From contig JABYQS010000002.1 of the NCBI GenBank assembly GCA_022592435.1, positions 186,001-250,000 of the forward strand: DNA of 64,000 bases, given 5' to 3'. Positions 34,876 to 45,522 of this stretch are shown here, in pieces (positions within the stretch are counted from its first letter, which is position 1; each line of letters opens with the position of its first letter). The notes under the pieces were generated by a model. It was not told the origin of the DNA. It was given only the letters and a program-made list of their open reading frames with translations, and ran no database searches. A program made the position numbers and the translations under genes. The stretch is from Cerioporus squamosus (taxonomy: Eukaryota; Basidiomycota; Agaricomycetes; Polyporales; Polyporaceae).

Positions 34876-36195
34876 ATGGATCGAAGAAACCAAGCCGCTC
34901 AGCCTGACCTGGCAGTTCAAGACGCCATTAGGATGGGGAGCTTTTGTATGCAAATATTGCTCCATCACACTCTTCCCGTCAAGGGTTGTTCAACGCATTT
35001 TTGTCAGGCTGACGTCTTTCACGCGATCGGGCAACCTTCTGGAACCGTAGTCGCTCTGAAAGTGGCCCGCGTATCGAGCAAAGTGAAACGCACTCCCCTC
35101 GCTCACGAGGCAAGAGTCATAGAGCACCTCCAGGGTCACCGTACGATACCACACTTGGTCGGGTACGGCCGTGACCCCCACTTCGACTATCTGGCGATGG
35201 AATTGCTCGGCAGTACATTAAAGAAGACAATACGAGAATCGGTCGAAGCGTTGAGGATCTGCACAGTCGCTCGGATTGCGGAACAATTGGTACGCCGCTC
35301 CTCGCATCAAACGCATCCGTAGCTGAGTCACGGTGTGGTTCGAGAAGCTGAGCGCCCTCGAGCACCTGGGGACCCATGGTGTCGTGCACCGCGACATCAA
35401 TCCCGCAAACATCCTTCTGTGCCCGTCGGATCCCTCGCGCATCCGTCTCATCGACCTACGGAATCGCAAGAGTACTACGACCCACCTTACAGGAAACTGA
35501 GCGCAGATTGGACGCGTCTGCAAAACCGCTCTTGGTCGGAACACCCGACTGGTGCAGCCTGAGGGTTCACGATGGCTATGGTAAGTTTGGTGAAACTGCC
35601 AGGCATCTTCCAGCCATTGACACGACGGAGATGATCGCAGCCGAGACGATCTCGAGTCGGTAGCGTACACCCTCTCGTACCTGCTATCCAGCGGCCTCCC
35701 CTGGTGACCGGTACCCCCGCCTCGGCGCGAGTCGCGCGAGAGGCATCTGGCTCGCATCCACGACTTCAAGAGGCCTTCAGCAGCGCGCATCGCTCCAAGC
35801 TCCCTGGAGTCTTCGCAGAATTGCTTGACGTCGCTAGGAGCGACAGTGTCGACACCCTTGGGGACGCCATCTCCGCCCTTCGCACGAAGATGCTCCTGCT
35901 GGCGCAACAGTCTGGCGAAGCGGACACTGATCCTCTTGACTGGACCCCTGTCGCGTCTACCGCCTTTGACGGCTACGTGGACCCGTATGTCGTGCAAGAG
36001 GAGCCCGACGCCAACGACTCGGAGGCTGATGGAGCGATACTCGACGACGACTTGGATGCTCTATGTAGCGACAGCTATGTCGCCGACCTTTGGGACAACA
36101 AGAACAGAACCCGAGACGCGAGCTTGACGTTGCCTGTGGAGGAGAACGCTATCTTGGACAGTGAGATTCCTAGGATCGTCGCTGCATTTGAGTGA
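34876..36195 (+). pseudogene. decayed casein-kinase-1-like protein kinase
   Basis: The order of kinase motifs is clear but the frame is not. Seen: DVFHAIGQPSGTVVALKVARV (ATP site with the Lys), FDYLAMELLGSTLKK, after a 55-bp intron (35290-35344) [21 protein letters not shown], then IRLID; one surplus base near 35455-35460 shifts into [13 protein letters not shown] and GTPDWCSLRVHDGYG; another change leads to RDDLESVAYTLSYLL and GLPW, which is directly followed by a stop (35704-35706); the tail HRSKLPGVFAELLDVARSD is in a further frame and continues to 36195. The order and RDDLE..LPW are typical of CK1-like kinases of Agaricomycetes. The Gly loop exon also cannot be joined in frame to DVFHA. 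At least three breaks suggest a dead copy. Confidence 0.65.
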
Positions 36196-36891
36196 AGCCC
36201 ACGGAGGACCTGGAATTGTCAGTCAGGAGTCAGTAGCACTTTACGACTCACGATCCCGCATTTGTAGATTTAGCAAAATGGCACTATGCTGTATATCACC
36301 GCTGGGCCCGCGCTCCGCTAGGCCGAATGGCCACAATCGCAGCTGCAAGCAGACGACCTGCGGGTGTCAATCCGACTCAGCAGGTGTCGGTTCGGGCGCA
36401 CGTAGATCCCTCAAATGTACTGACTGCCGTCCATGTCAATCCTGAGCCCTAGGACGGGCGCGCAATCTCGCGCCAACGTCCGCAGACCGCGGTCAGATCT
36501 AGCCATTCGGTAAATGTCGTACGTCTTGCAGAATCACGGAGAAAGAAGAACACTACGGACAGGATCTCAGATGGCACTGAGTGTGTCGGGTCCGAGTCTA
36601 TATGCCTGTTCGCATAGCGACGTCACCATAGAGTGATTCGTCAAGTCCCTGAACATACCTCCGATATCCTCAGAGATTTGCCGGTAGGTGGCACATCGTC
36701 GTGGCGAAGGAACAGGACAAGCCTCCTGGCGTCGTGTTCCCCCTTTTGGGACGCGTCGTGGGCGCTAGACAACACGTGCAAACAGAATAGGACGCGTACG
36801 CAAGTAAGTACGCGCGTCGGACGCTTGCGCTCAGCCACTCCCTCCTCGTCCTTGTCCTTCCGCTTCCCGCCACCGAGTCCGACTAGTAGCC
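36196..36891. other. intergenic upstream of RPN8
   Basis: Nearly 700 bp without a coding signal; the part near 36830-36880 is pyrimidine-rich and should hold the RPN8 promoter and 5' UTR. Confidence 0.45.
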
Positions 36892-38136
36892 ATGGTCGCA
36901 ACGACAACAGAACAAGTACGTGACTGTCTTGCTGGTAAACACATCTGCTCATTGCATGCAGCTCTCAGCACTCTCGAATACGACGGTCGGTATGTCTCTC
37001 GCCCAACTTTACCTGAAGAAATACACACTGAGCACAGGCATCTAGTCGTCCATCCCCTGGTGCTGCTCTCAGTAGCAGACCACCACGCCCGCTCCATCCC
37101 GCGCGGATCAAGCAAGCGCGTCGTCGGCATCCTCCTCGGGCAGGACAACGGCTCGACCATCAACGTCGCAAACTCGTTTGCCATCCCCTTCGAGGAAGAC
37201 GAGAAGGACAGCAAGACATGGTTCCTCGACCACAACTATATCGACGGCATGTGGGAGATGTTCAAGAAGGTCAACGGTCCGTAAGTTCGCCGTCCGCTCC
37301 CCCACGCCGCTGTGCTCATATGGTCCCCTGCCACCCCAAATGCTGTATCTGCCCGTCTGTGAACTACAGCACGAGAACGGATGATTGGCTGGTATCACAC
37401 CGGACCTAAGCTGCGCGCGTCGGACCAGGAGATCAACGACCTGCTGAAGAGGTTCATCGCGCGCCCCGTCATGGTCATCGTCGACGTCAGACCACAAACG
37501 GTCGGTATTCCGACAGACGCGTACTTTGCAGTGGAGGAGATCAAGGACGTGCGTTCTCTCTCCATCCCTATATGTCATGCGCATATGATTGAGCTCCCTA
37601 CAGGACGGTACGGAGACCCGCAAGACCTTCCTGCACGTCCCCTCAGCAATCGAGGCCGAAGAAGCCGAAGAGATCGGGGTCGAGCACCTCCTCCGCGACA
37701 TCAAAGACTCCACAACGACCACGCTCGCGACGCGCGTCGCCGAGCAGCTCGCCTCCCTCCGCGGCCTCCAGTCGCGCCTCTCCGACATCCAGTCGTACCT
37801 CGTCGAGGTAGCGTCGGGCAAGATGCCGCTCAACCACCAGATATCGTACCACCTACAAGACGCGCTCAACCTCCTCCCCGACCTGAACGACCCGAAGTGA
37901 CCCAGAGCTTCGCGACGACGACGAACGACGAGATGCTGGTCGTGTACATCAGCAGCTTGCTGCGGGCCGTCATCGCCTTGCATGCGCTGGTCGACAACAA
38001 GGCGTCGATCGGGCGGGCAGAGCTCGAGGAGAGCAAGGGCGATAAGGAGAAGGAGAAGCCGAAGGGGAAGAACGACGAGAAGGAGAAGGGGGAGAAGGAC
38101 TCGAGTAAAACGAGCACGGACGACAAGGGGCTGTAG
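36892..38136 (+). CDS. RPN8: 26S proteasome lid subunit RPN8 (MPN domain), one base missing
   Basis: Exons 36892-36915, 36962-36989, 37046-37276, 37370-37548, 37604-38136. Start [13 protein letters not shown], then [28 protein letters not shown]-like [58 protein letters not shown] and [16 protein letters not shown]: a full Rpn8/PSMD7 MPN domain without the JAMM zinc ligands, as expected of this structural partner of Rpn11. After LNDPK a TGA (37898-37900) appears, but [21 protein letters not shown]..., the conserved C-terminal helices, continues in the -1 frame, ending in a Lys/Glu-rich tail. Adding one base (such as a G after AAG) gives 996 nt, 331 aa. Donor GTCCGT of intron 3 is slightly unusual. 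Essential in yeast, so the break is suspected to be a base error. Confidence 0.92.
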
Positions 38137-38481
38137 TGCCGTGACGGACTGTACTCTATATTCTGCGATGACGTAGCGCATTCCTTCACACTGTTTCTGG
38201 CGTACGCTCAGTGGTTCATGGTGATAGCGCCATCGTTCTGGCCAACGAGAATTGCGAGGGTAGTCTGAGACGCATACACATGCCATGGGGTCTGCAATTC
38301 AAGTTGGTTGGGATAGCAGGAATATAACAGGAGATTACTAGGATTGTAGCTACGAGCATCCGTCTCCGCCGCGGCCGACGACGCAGGGCGGAAGGTCCTC
38401 TCCTGACCATCGGATGCCAGCTGGCGACGACGGTGCACACTCCATCTACTGCAAAAGCCGGAGTCGACGCCGCACGCGCAT
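38137..38481. other. convergent 3' region of RPN8 and COX5
   Basis: No coding signal; holds both 3' UTRs. Confidence 0.5.
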
Positions 38482-39254
38482 CTACTTGTGCGTGACGAAG
38501 CCGGGGCCAGAGTAGCCCTCCGAGCTGATACCTGCACGCACGTCGCCGGACAGAATGTCGAGGACGGGGACGGAGCGGCACGTCAGTCGCAGTCCAGACC
38601 GACGGCCATGGGCGATACCGGGACGTACCGTGGATGGGGTTCGACTTTTGCTCGAGCGCGCGTTCGTTCGACGCCTCCTCCCACTCCTTCGTGAGGGTCC
38701 GCGGCGGGGCAGGAGCTTTAGGAGTAAGAGGTAATTGAGCGGGAAGCACGTGCAGCACACACGGGAGTCGGGCACGTACCACTAGCGCGGATGGAGAAGA
38801 AGATGACGGCGGTAGCGGCGATGCACGCGGCGACACCAGCGAAGACCTTGGGGAGCGTGCCGGGCGGGTTCACTGGGGCACGGGGGCCGTGCGGGCCAAA
38901 AGCGACGTAGTACGCTGGCGGGGCCCGCGTCAGCAAAGAGGGCACACGGGCGTCGCAGAGATACGGGCGACGAGCGACGGGCACGCGAGGAAACGGGTAC
39001 GCACCGGCCTTCTTTTCGTCGATGGAAAGCGTCTTCCAGTCCTTCTTCTGCAGCTCCTCGAGCTGCTGGTGGATGACGAGCTGCTCGTCCGTGGAGAGGC
39101 GCTCCCACATCGCCTCGACGTTCGAGAGCGGGATGACGGGCGACGCGGACGACGCAGCGGGGGCCGCAGAGTGCGCGGAGCTCGCCGCGGCGGCGAACGC
39201 GCGGGACGCGGGGCGGAGGGGGAGTCGGGGACGCGCCAGGCGGAGGGCTTGCAT
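38482..39254 (-). CDS. COX5: cytochrome c oxidase subunit 5 (mammalian COX4)
   Basis: Exons (minus) 39254-39005, 38914-38780, 38715-38629, 38531-38482; introns 90, 64 and 97 bp; 522 nt, 173 aa. The N-terminus (MQALRLARPRLPLRPASRAF) is an Arg-rich presequence. The mature part has PLSNVEAMWERL, EELQKKDWKTLSIDEKKAAYY, FGPHGPRAPVNPPG, one transmembrane helix (VFAGVAACIAATAVIFFSI), LTKEWEEASNERALEQKSNPI and the end SGPGFVTHK. This is the nuclear-encoded inner-membrane subunit of respiratory complex IV. The Met at 39254 is chosen because the presequence starts there; an upstream in-frame Met at 39362 would add a non-conserved extension. Confidence 0.9.
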
Positions 39255-39648
39255 GGGGACGACGGCGAGGGAGAGTGAGGAAGGCAAGAGAGACGACGCA
39301 AATGCGTGGACGGAGGGACAGGAGGCCAGGCGCCCGCACAACGCGAAAACGCCTCCCTCCATTGGCCGGCGCTGGGCGGCACGGCTTCAGCCGACCATGC
39401 CCAGAGCGACCTCGACGTCGGACTCAACGCCAACGTGGCGCTCGCCCCGTCTCGCCGCTCTCTGCATCATTCGTCATTGCAGACCTAGAAGCGTTGTTTC
39501 GCGCTAAGCACTGCATTCTGGCATACAGGACGGGAGACACGGTGATATGCTATAATAGAGACGACGACCATGATACACAGATCACAAGCATGAAGACGAC
39601 GATACGAGAGCCACACAACACAGCGGTGATACAGAGGTCGTACAAAAA
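39255..39648. other. COX5 upstream / GIS2 downstream region
   Basis: Both neighbours are on the minus strand. No coding signal; should hold the COX5 promoter and the 3' UTR of the zinc-knuckle gene. Confidence 0.45.
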
Positions 39649-40543
39649 TCAGGCTCCCTCAGCGGCGGCGGCGGTCGCAGCGTTCGGGCAGTCACGGGAT
39701 ATATGGCTAGGGGGGCGGAAATAAGCGAGATAAACACGACAAGGGACAAACACGTACCCCTCAGAACCACACGAGTAGCACGCCCTACGCTGGGGCTGCG
39801 GGCAGTCCTTCGAGATATGGCCCTGTGTGCCCTCGGTGTCAGAACACACGAAATCGTAACATAAGGTCTGTACTCACGAAGCCGGAGCAGTTGTAGCACT
39901 TGCTCCCCTGCACGCAGTCGCGAGAAAGGTGCCCAACCCCGCCGCACGTGTAGCTGAAGACAGCCTCAGAAGCAACGTGTATAAGTAGAAGACAATCACA
40001 TACCAAGTGCGCTGCTGGCCGCCGCCGGAGTAGCCTCCAGCACCGGCGTACCCGCCGCTGTTGGTGCCGGGGGCTTCGGGGCACGAGCGGGCGATGTGGC
40101 CGACCTTTCCGCACCTATAGCACTCGGTGGTGCCGGAGTTGTTGTTGCTGCTGTTGAACGCAGCAAAGTTGCCGGTGGACGCCGTGTTCTCGGGGCACTC
40201 GCGGCTCTGCAGGCTGGTAAGCGGGCATGGGGTGAGGATAGACATGAGTACTCACAATGTGACCTTCCTGACCACACTTGTAGCAGGTCTTCGCCTTCGC
40301 CTCGGCGGTGCAGTCCTTGCTCACGTGGCCCTCAAGCCCGCAGTTGTAGCTGGTTGAAAGATGAGCATACAAAGAGACACACGATCAGTAGCAGGGAGGG
40401 CGTACCAGGTAGGCGTCCCTGCCTTTGGGCAGTTGGCGGCTTGGTGGCCGACTACAGTGTGCACATCGGCTGAGTGATCGCGTTCAAGCGCGTTAAGAAG
40501 AGAACTTACAGCCTCCGCAATTGAAGCATCCTCTGGCGGCCAT
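39649..40543 (-). CDS. GIS2: seven-CCHC zinc-knuckle protein, CNBP/GIS2 family, 191 aa
   Basis: Exons (minus) 40543-40510, 40451-40406, 40349-40256, 40206-40004, 39953-39878, 39822-39758, 39706-39649; six introns of 49-58 bp; 576 nt. Seven CX2CX4HX4C knuckles are visible: CFNCGGFGHQAANC, CYNCGLEGHVSKDC, CYKCGQEGHISREC, CYRCGKVGHIARSC, CYTCGGVGHLSRDC, CYNCSGFGHISKDC, CYSCGSEGHISRDC. A Gly/Asn/Ser-rich linker sits between knuckles three/four and five. The count and spacing match CNBP, Gis2 and fission-yeast Byr3, single-stranded nucleic-acid-binding proteins that act in mRNA translation and stress granules. Introns fall inside most knuckles. Confidence 0.93.
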
Positions 40544-41443
40544 CGTAGTGCGAGGAAGTTTTAGAAGAGCTGCTAGTAGGCAAAGGCGATCGCGCCGGGG
40601 GAGGATGAGTGAGGCGACAACAACGGCGACCTGGCAAGATCGCCGCAAGCACGAGCGACGTACATTAGAGACGGGCGAGGGCGAGAGACGGAGCCGGAGA
40701 GCGTCGAGGAGATGGAGGAGCGAAGCGAGCTTGGAGGAGAATTGGATCCTAGGATTTCGATCACGTAAGCGACAGCCGTCCATATATGTGCACGCAGAGC
40801 CGCACGTGGGGCGGCGATTGAGGGCGCACACCCGAGCGCCAATCTTATCTGCAGAAGCAAATCTCGCTTCAGTTCGCCGTGCAACGCTTTCGCGGGTCCC
40901 GCAGTGGACCTTGCACTTTGCACGCCTTCTGCGACCCTGAGGACGGCGTGGTGCGACTGCGCGCAGTCTGCGGTCAGAGAATAGTATGGAGAAGCCGACG
41001 AGATATCATGTTCGAGGGCTCCAATCGCTTCCGCAGGGAGTGCACTCATACACATGCTGTTTTTGGAGGTTGATTGAGGACGACGAGGGTTTCGGTCTGA
41101 CACGCGGGAGAATAAGATCGTAGCGTTCGTGGTCCGGAAGCACTTCACTGGGAAGCTGCAATGCATCGAAGTACCCCCAGAGGGAAAATGGGCTCACAAA
41201 CGACCAGGTGAGATTGGCACATCACATCACATCCATTGACAATGAGGACGGCGCGAGGCGTCCACCCTGCCCCTCAACAGACAGCGTCGATACAGATTGT
41301 GACGAGTAGGACTTACCCTTCTGATGTCGGCGTGGGGCTGTTGATGCACTAAGGAGGAAGCATCCCACATGCGAAGCAACGGGATGCCAGGGTTCAACAT
41401 TCAACGGCCAAAGGACGGCCCAGGAAAGTATACATAAGTTCCT
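40544..41443. other. 900-bp intergenic region, no gene seen
   Basis: Between two minus-strand genes. No frame on either strand has consistent coding character; the part next to 40544 should contain the GIS2 promoter. Why it is longer than most gaps here is not clear. Confidence 0.4.
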
Positions 41444-41964
41444 CTAAACTGCAGGCTTCTTGGGCGCCGCGTCCTCGGGCGGGTAGAGATATGTCTAAGG
41501 GTCCAGGAGGGCACGGAGAAGACGGAGAGGGTACGGGGATAAGGAAGCCGACCAGGCGAGCATAACGGCGAGTTGCGATGCGGAAGATCACAGCACCAGA
41601 TCATATATCGATAGAGGACGGATAGAGGTCGACGGAAGGAAGACAGCACGGTCAGCAACCGTGTCGACGAAGGTGATCGGAGGACGCACCTGAGGGCCAC
41701 CCTGGCCATTCTCCCAGCGCTGGTAGCGCAGCGCAGTGAGGCCACGCTTCTCAGCAACGACGCGCTCCTCCTCCTTGAGCGACGCACGGAGGGCGCGCGC
41801 AGCGATCTGGGTGTACTTGTTGTACCTGCAGAGTCACGGTCGCGTCAGCCAGAAGACAGCGAATAACACAGGCAGCAGGAGCGGGAGTCCCTCCGGACAG
41901 CAAAGAGGCGGCGAAGAGAACAGGACACGTACGTGAAGACGTTGCGCCAGGTAGCACTGCTCAT
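41444..41964 (-). CDS. ATP15: mitochondrial ATP synthase epsilon subunit, 72 aa
   Basis: Exons (minus) 41964-41933, 41825-41690, 41494-41444; introns of 107 and 195 bp, long for this window; 219 nt. The protein begins MSSATWRNVFTYNKY, then TQIAARALRASLKEEERVVAEKRG and ends YPPEDAAPKKPAV. This fits the eukaryotic F1 epsilon subunit (Atp15), a small central-stalk protein with the WR..TY..Y start; it is not the bacterial epsilon. Length is as usual. Divergent from the Rab GTPase gene. Confidence 0.85.
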
Positions 41965-42349
41965 CGTGGCGGACGTGTTTTCGGGTGAGCTGGATGGGTG
42001 CAGGACGTCGTCGGCCGTGCAGAGCCAGAGGTTGCTCCCCGGAAAGCTCCGGGCAACCACGTGGACGAGGTGGCGCGCAACGCGACTCTGCGCCGCGTCC
42101 GGGAGCCTCGCGACCACAAACTCTCTCCCAAGTCCCTCCTTCCGTTCTCCTTCCGTTCAGTACTTCACTCTCTGCTGTCCTCTGCATACTTGCTAGCATT
42201 TTGTTTGACAGAGAAAGCTCAAGCCAACCCGATATAACCCCGGAGCAGGAGCAGGACAACACCAATCGAGACTACTGGATTGCTAGGCTACCACACACAC
42301 TCTCTTTCCTCATATTACGACCAACCGTCGCTATCCCAAGGCCTTTGAC
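41965..42349. promoter_or_regulatory. divergent promoter between ATP15 and Rab GTPase
   Basis: A 385-bp gap between start codons, with no coding frame. A GATATAACC element is near 42230, about 120 bp before the Rab ATG. Role inferred from position. Confidence 0.4.
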
Positions 42350-43788
42350 ATGGCTGGAGTTGCGTGGCATTATGTCTTGAAATTCATCATCACAGGTGAG
42401 GCTGTTCGCTAGCCACTCTGCCTACAGTGCTCTACCCACGACCTGACCGGGACTGACACCGTCCCTTCTTCTGTCTGTACCACACCTGCGCGTTGCTACT
42501 GCTGGTGCGCTTGCTGCGATACTTTGGCCGACGCATAGGCGACGCTGCCGTCGGGAAGTCCTCTCTGCTCGTCCGCCTAACGGACCAACGGTTCCTCGCG
42601 AACCCGGACCCCACTGTACGTCTCTGTCTCAAGCCCTCTAAAGGATCGGTCGCGAACGCCGTCTTCTCGTACAGCTAGGAGTGGAGTTTGGCTCGAAGCT
42701 CATCACGATACCCGAGGAGAACAAAGTGGTGAAACTGCAGTGTACGCGCACCGTTCCACCTTTCGCATGCTATGATTGCTGAACGTCTCCCCTGCAGGCT
42801 GGGACACCGCTGGGACAGAGTCTTTCCGCTCTATCACGCGTTCGTATTATCGTGGCGCCGCTGGGTGTTTGCTGGTGTATGATGTCACTAGCCGACAAAG
42901 TGAGTTCGATCGCCTTTACGAGACTACAGCAGTGGAAAGGCCTCGGACGACCGGGACTTCCGCCGGTTACCCTTCAGCTGCCTGTTTCAGTCCGAGCCGA
43001 ATGACGACGTCTCTACGGACCCGGAAATGCTGTCAGCGCCTCCGCGAGCAAGCATTGGCTTTGCGCGTGCGCAGAACGCGGTCGCAAGTTATGCACACCC
43101 GTTTTGAGAGTGGATTGACCGGTCCGATGGGAAGACCAATCGCCCGGTGGACTTCCGCTTCCACCGATCTTGACAACGCCTTTTGCTTCCCGCATCATAC
43201 TCACCGCACCTTCTGCACTGTAGGCTTCGTCAACGCCCGCTCATGGCTAGCCGATGTCCGGGAGCACGCCGATCCGCATCTCACCTGCATTCTCGTCGGT
43301 AACAAGCTCGACCTGTGCAACGACGACCCATCACCGACATCCTCCGCGCCGAAACGCAAACGGGAGGTGACGACCGAGGAGGCCGAGCTCTGGGCGAAGG
43401 AGGAGGGCCTCCTCTTCGTCGAGGCGAGTGCCAAGTCGGGCGAGAACGTCGAGGCGGCGTTCGAGCAAGCTACCCGTGACATCTTAGAGAAGGTTCGCCG
43501 TGGCGTGTTTGACGACGACAGGGTGAGTGTCTCGACTCTGGTTCTGCCAGGTCTGCCGCTGTGCGCGCAGTTGTTCGTTTGCCTCGGGGAGTCTGAGGCC
43601 CATATGTTGGTTCCTTCCTCCGTGACTCCCGGTCTCGCAGGGTGCCGGGAGTGTGTCAGGCTTGACGAACGCATGCCGCTGTCACGCTGATGCTAACCTT
43701 CTCTTTTGTTTAGTCGCCGGGCGTCAAGCTCTCGAAGCCCTCCGCTGGGCTGGCGCTGGAAGATCAAACACGGTCGGGTTGCTGTTAG
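42350..43788 (+). CDS. Rab-family small GTPase (Rab2/Rab4/Ypt4-like), 221 aa
   Basis: Exons 42350-42395, 42539-42615, 42675-42741, 42798-42899, 43224-43522, 43714-43788; 666 nt. Nucleotide-binding motifs are intact: P-loop GDAAVGKSS, switch I with [28 protein letters not shown] (switch II), NKLD and SAK. The C-terminus ends GCC, a double-geranylgeranylation site. [11 protein letters not shown] and the RabF-like motifs fit Rab2/Rab4/Rab14-type regulators of Golgi and endosome traffic; the subfamily was not resolved. A 12-residue insert ([12 protein letters not shown]) after NKLD is unusual. Introns 1, 4 and 5 are 143, 324 and 191 bp, much longer than the 56-59 bp of the other two. Confidence 0.9.
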
Positions 43789-44237
43789 AGCGAAGCCAAA
43801 CTGTCCAGCGGACCCTTTCGTTCCTCGTGGTATCATTTGGGTGGATGTACAGTGATGTATGTATTGTAATATGTAAGTGTAACCATATCCTTGTTGTTCC
43901 TGGATGGCACGATATTCCCCGAGGGCGAGAAGTTGCGGTGAACGCACTTGCCCGCCTAGCAAAAAGGTACAGTGCAGAATGAAGGTCACATCGGGAGCAC
44001 ATGTCAGACGTCACTGGGCTTGCCGTCACTGGTTTCTCAGAAGTGGTACTCTTCTGACGCATACATTCGTACCCATACAGCCTCATGGAGGGCTTCTGTG
44101 ATGTTTTCTCGTTCAGCAGACAGGAATAGCCACCGTACTTCAGTAAACCCTCGGTGTGTTCGATAATACATGTCATGGACGACATCCGAAAACGACATCC
44201 GACAGCATCCGCCGAGCGTGCAAACTTGAACACATGG
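43789..44237. other. convergent 3' region, no gene seen
   Basis: Lies between the Rab gene and the minus-strand paralog-pair member; no coding signal. Confidence 0.45.
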
Positions 44238-45037
44238 TCATAGCCGGGATACCACGGATGCGTAAGGGTTGCGGCCGAATTGCGCGAAGGGTGGGCGGGG
44301 GAGCGCAGGAATTTGGATGTGGTAGTCGGGAACGCCATCGCGCTTCAGTGTCAGATACGATCCTTCGATAACGAAGAACCAGTCCATTCCCTCGGGCATA
44401 GCCATCTCCCGCATGTCGTCAAAGAACATCCCGGTGGTGGCGTGAGCGGACCTCAGCGAGCGGGCGAGCGGCACCCTCAAGGTAGACTGCACCTGCACAT
44501 CCGTTATCGGGGTGACTCCACAGGGCGAACCCGTCAAGTTGGTTGACCGCGACTAGCTGACGGTCGTCAAAGTGGTCGAGTAGCGCTTGATCAGACGCAG
44601 CCCAGATCCGGAGGGAGTAGTGCGAGTCGGGAACCTTCAGGTACATGACCGAGGGGTCGTCGAGCTTGAGCTTGAACTGGGACGGCATAGGTGAGCGAAC
44701 ATACTACAGATATATCTGGGAGGCAGGCTTACACCCATTGGGTGGCAGCCAAACTCCTGGATGCGCTTGACGGCAAAATCGGCCATTTCCTGTGCTGTAG
44801 TGTTGGTGGATGCGACCGTCTGCTCCAATAGGAGGGTTGGCATGGGGTTGGATACGCCGGCCAGTCTCTCCGTGAACGCGTCCAGGGAAGTTCTCGTTCG
44901 CGAAGCAGCGGAGTCACCAAAGAGTGTGAGAGTTCGGGTAAGTCATGTTCGATGAAGTCTGCAGGAGCGGGCAGTACGCCATCGACATCTTCGGTGCCAA
45001 GCGCCGCGGCGGACCTCACTGAGCCCGTGCTCCTCAT
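44238..45037 (-). pseudogene. unrecognised protein, left copy of a divergent paralog pair, frame breaks
   Basis: Minus strand. An N-terminal section (Met at 45037, then ALGTEDVDGVLPAPADF) precedes LFGDSAASRTRTSLDAFTER, VSNPMPTLLLEQTVASTN, ending CHPMG at a 56-bp intron (44677-44732). Exon 44676-44238 continues FKLKLDDPSVMYLKVPDSHY, LDGFALW, and, after a frame change near 44509-44514 (CCCC run), VQVQSTLRVPLARS, MFFDDMREMAMPEGMDWFF, EGSYLTLKRDG. It aligns with the plus copy at 45523-46390, including the intron position after MG. A second frame change lies near 44930. I do not recognise the family; no signal peptide, membrane segment or catalytic motif was seen. One base of error at each site would restore a full protein, so it may be a live gene. 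Confidence 0.5.
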
Positions 45038-45522
45038 CTCCGGACTTCCACCGTTCTCCTGTATCGCATGAAATTTACCGACAGATGCACAGAAATAGCG
45101 TAACATTTTACCTCGCTCCAGAGTTTTGGAACATATGTGCAGGGACGTGACTTGTGCGCGGGAAGGAAGAGAAGGAATGATGCATATAGTAGGCATGTAT
45201 CTGAGACAACGAGATTGTTGAGCTTCTACTTGTGATAGGCTTTGCGACTACTATAGCAAACACTCACCTGGTTACAAGTAGCAAATAGGTAGGTGATGAG
45301 CCCCCTATTCCGAAACGTTCAAACCGTGTTCTCATTCACGGAGTTCGCCGGATCTTAAAAAGGCAACTGAGGCGCTGAGGAGCTTGGAACAGTGAGCATC
45401 TGCGGCTTTGGCATGCTTTCTTTCTCTGACCATTGGTCTCCTCTGCTGAACGCTACCAGCCTCATCACCACATCCCAATCTGCACTCTTTGCTTTCTCAG
45501 TCTCTTCAAGCATCCCAGCGAA
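45038..45522. promoter_or_regulatory. gap between the two divergent paralogs
   Basis: About 485 bp between the putative start codons of the two copies. No coding frame. If either copy is active this region must hold its promoter. Confidence 0.3.
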
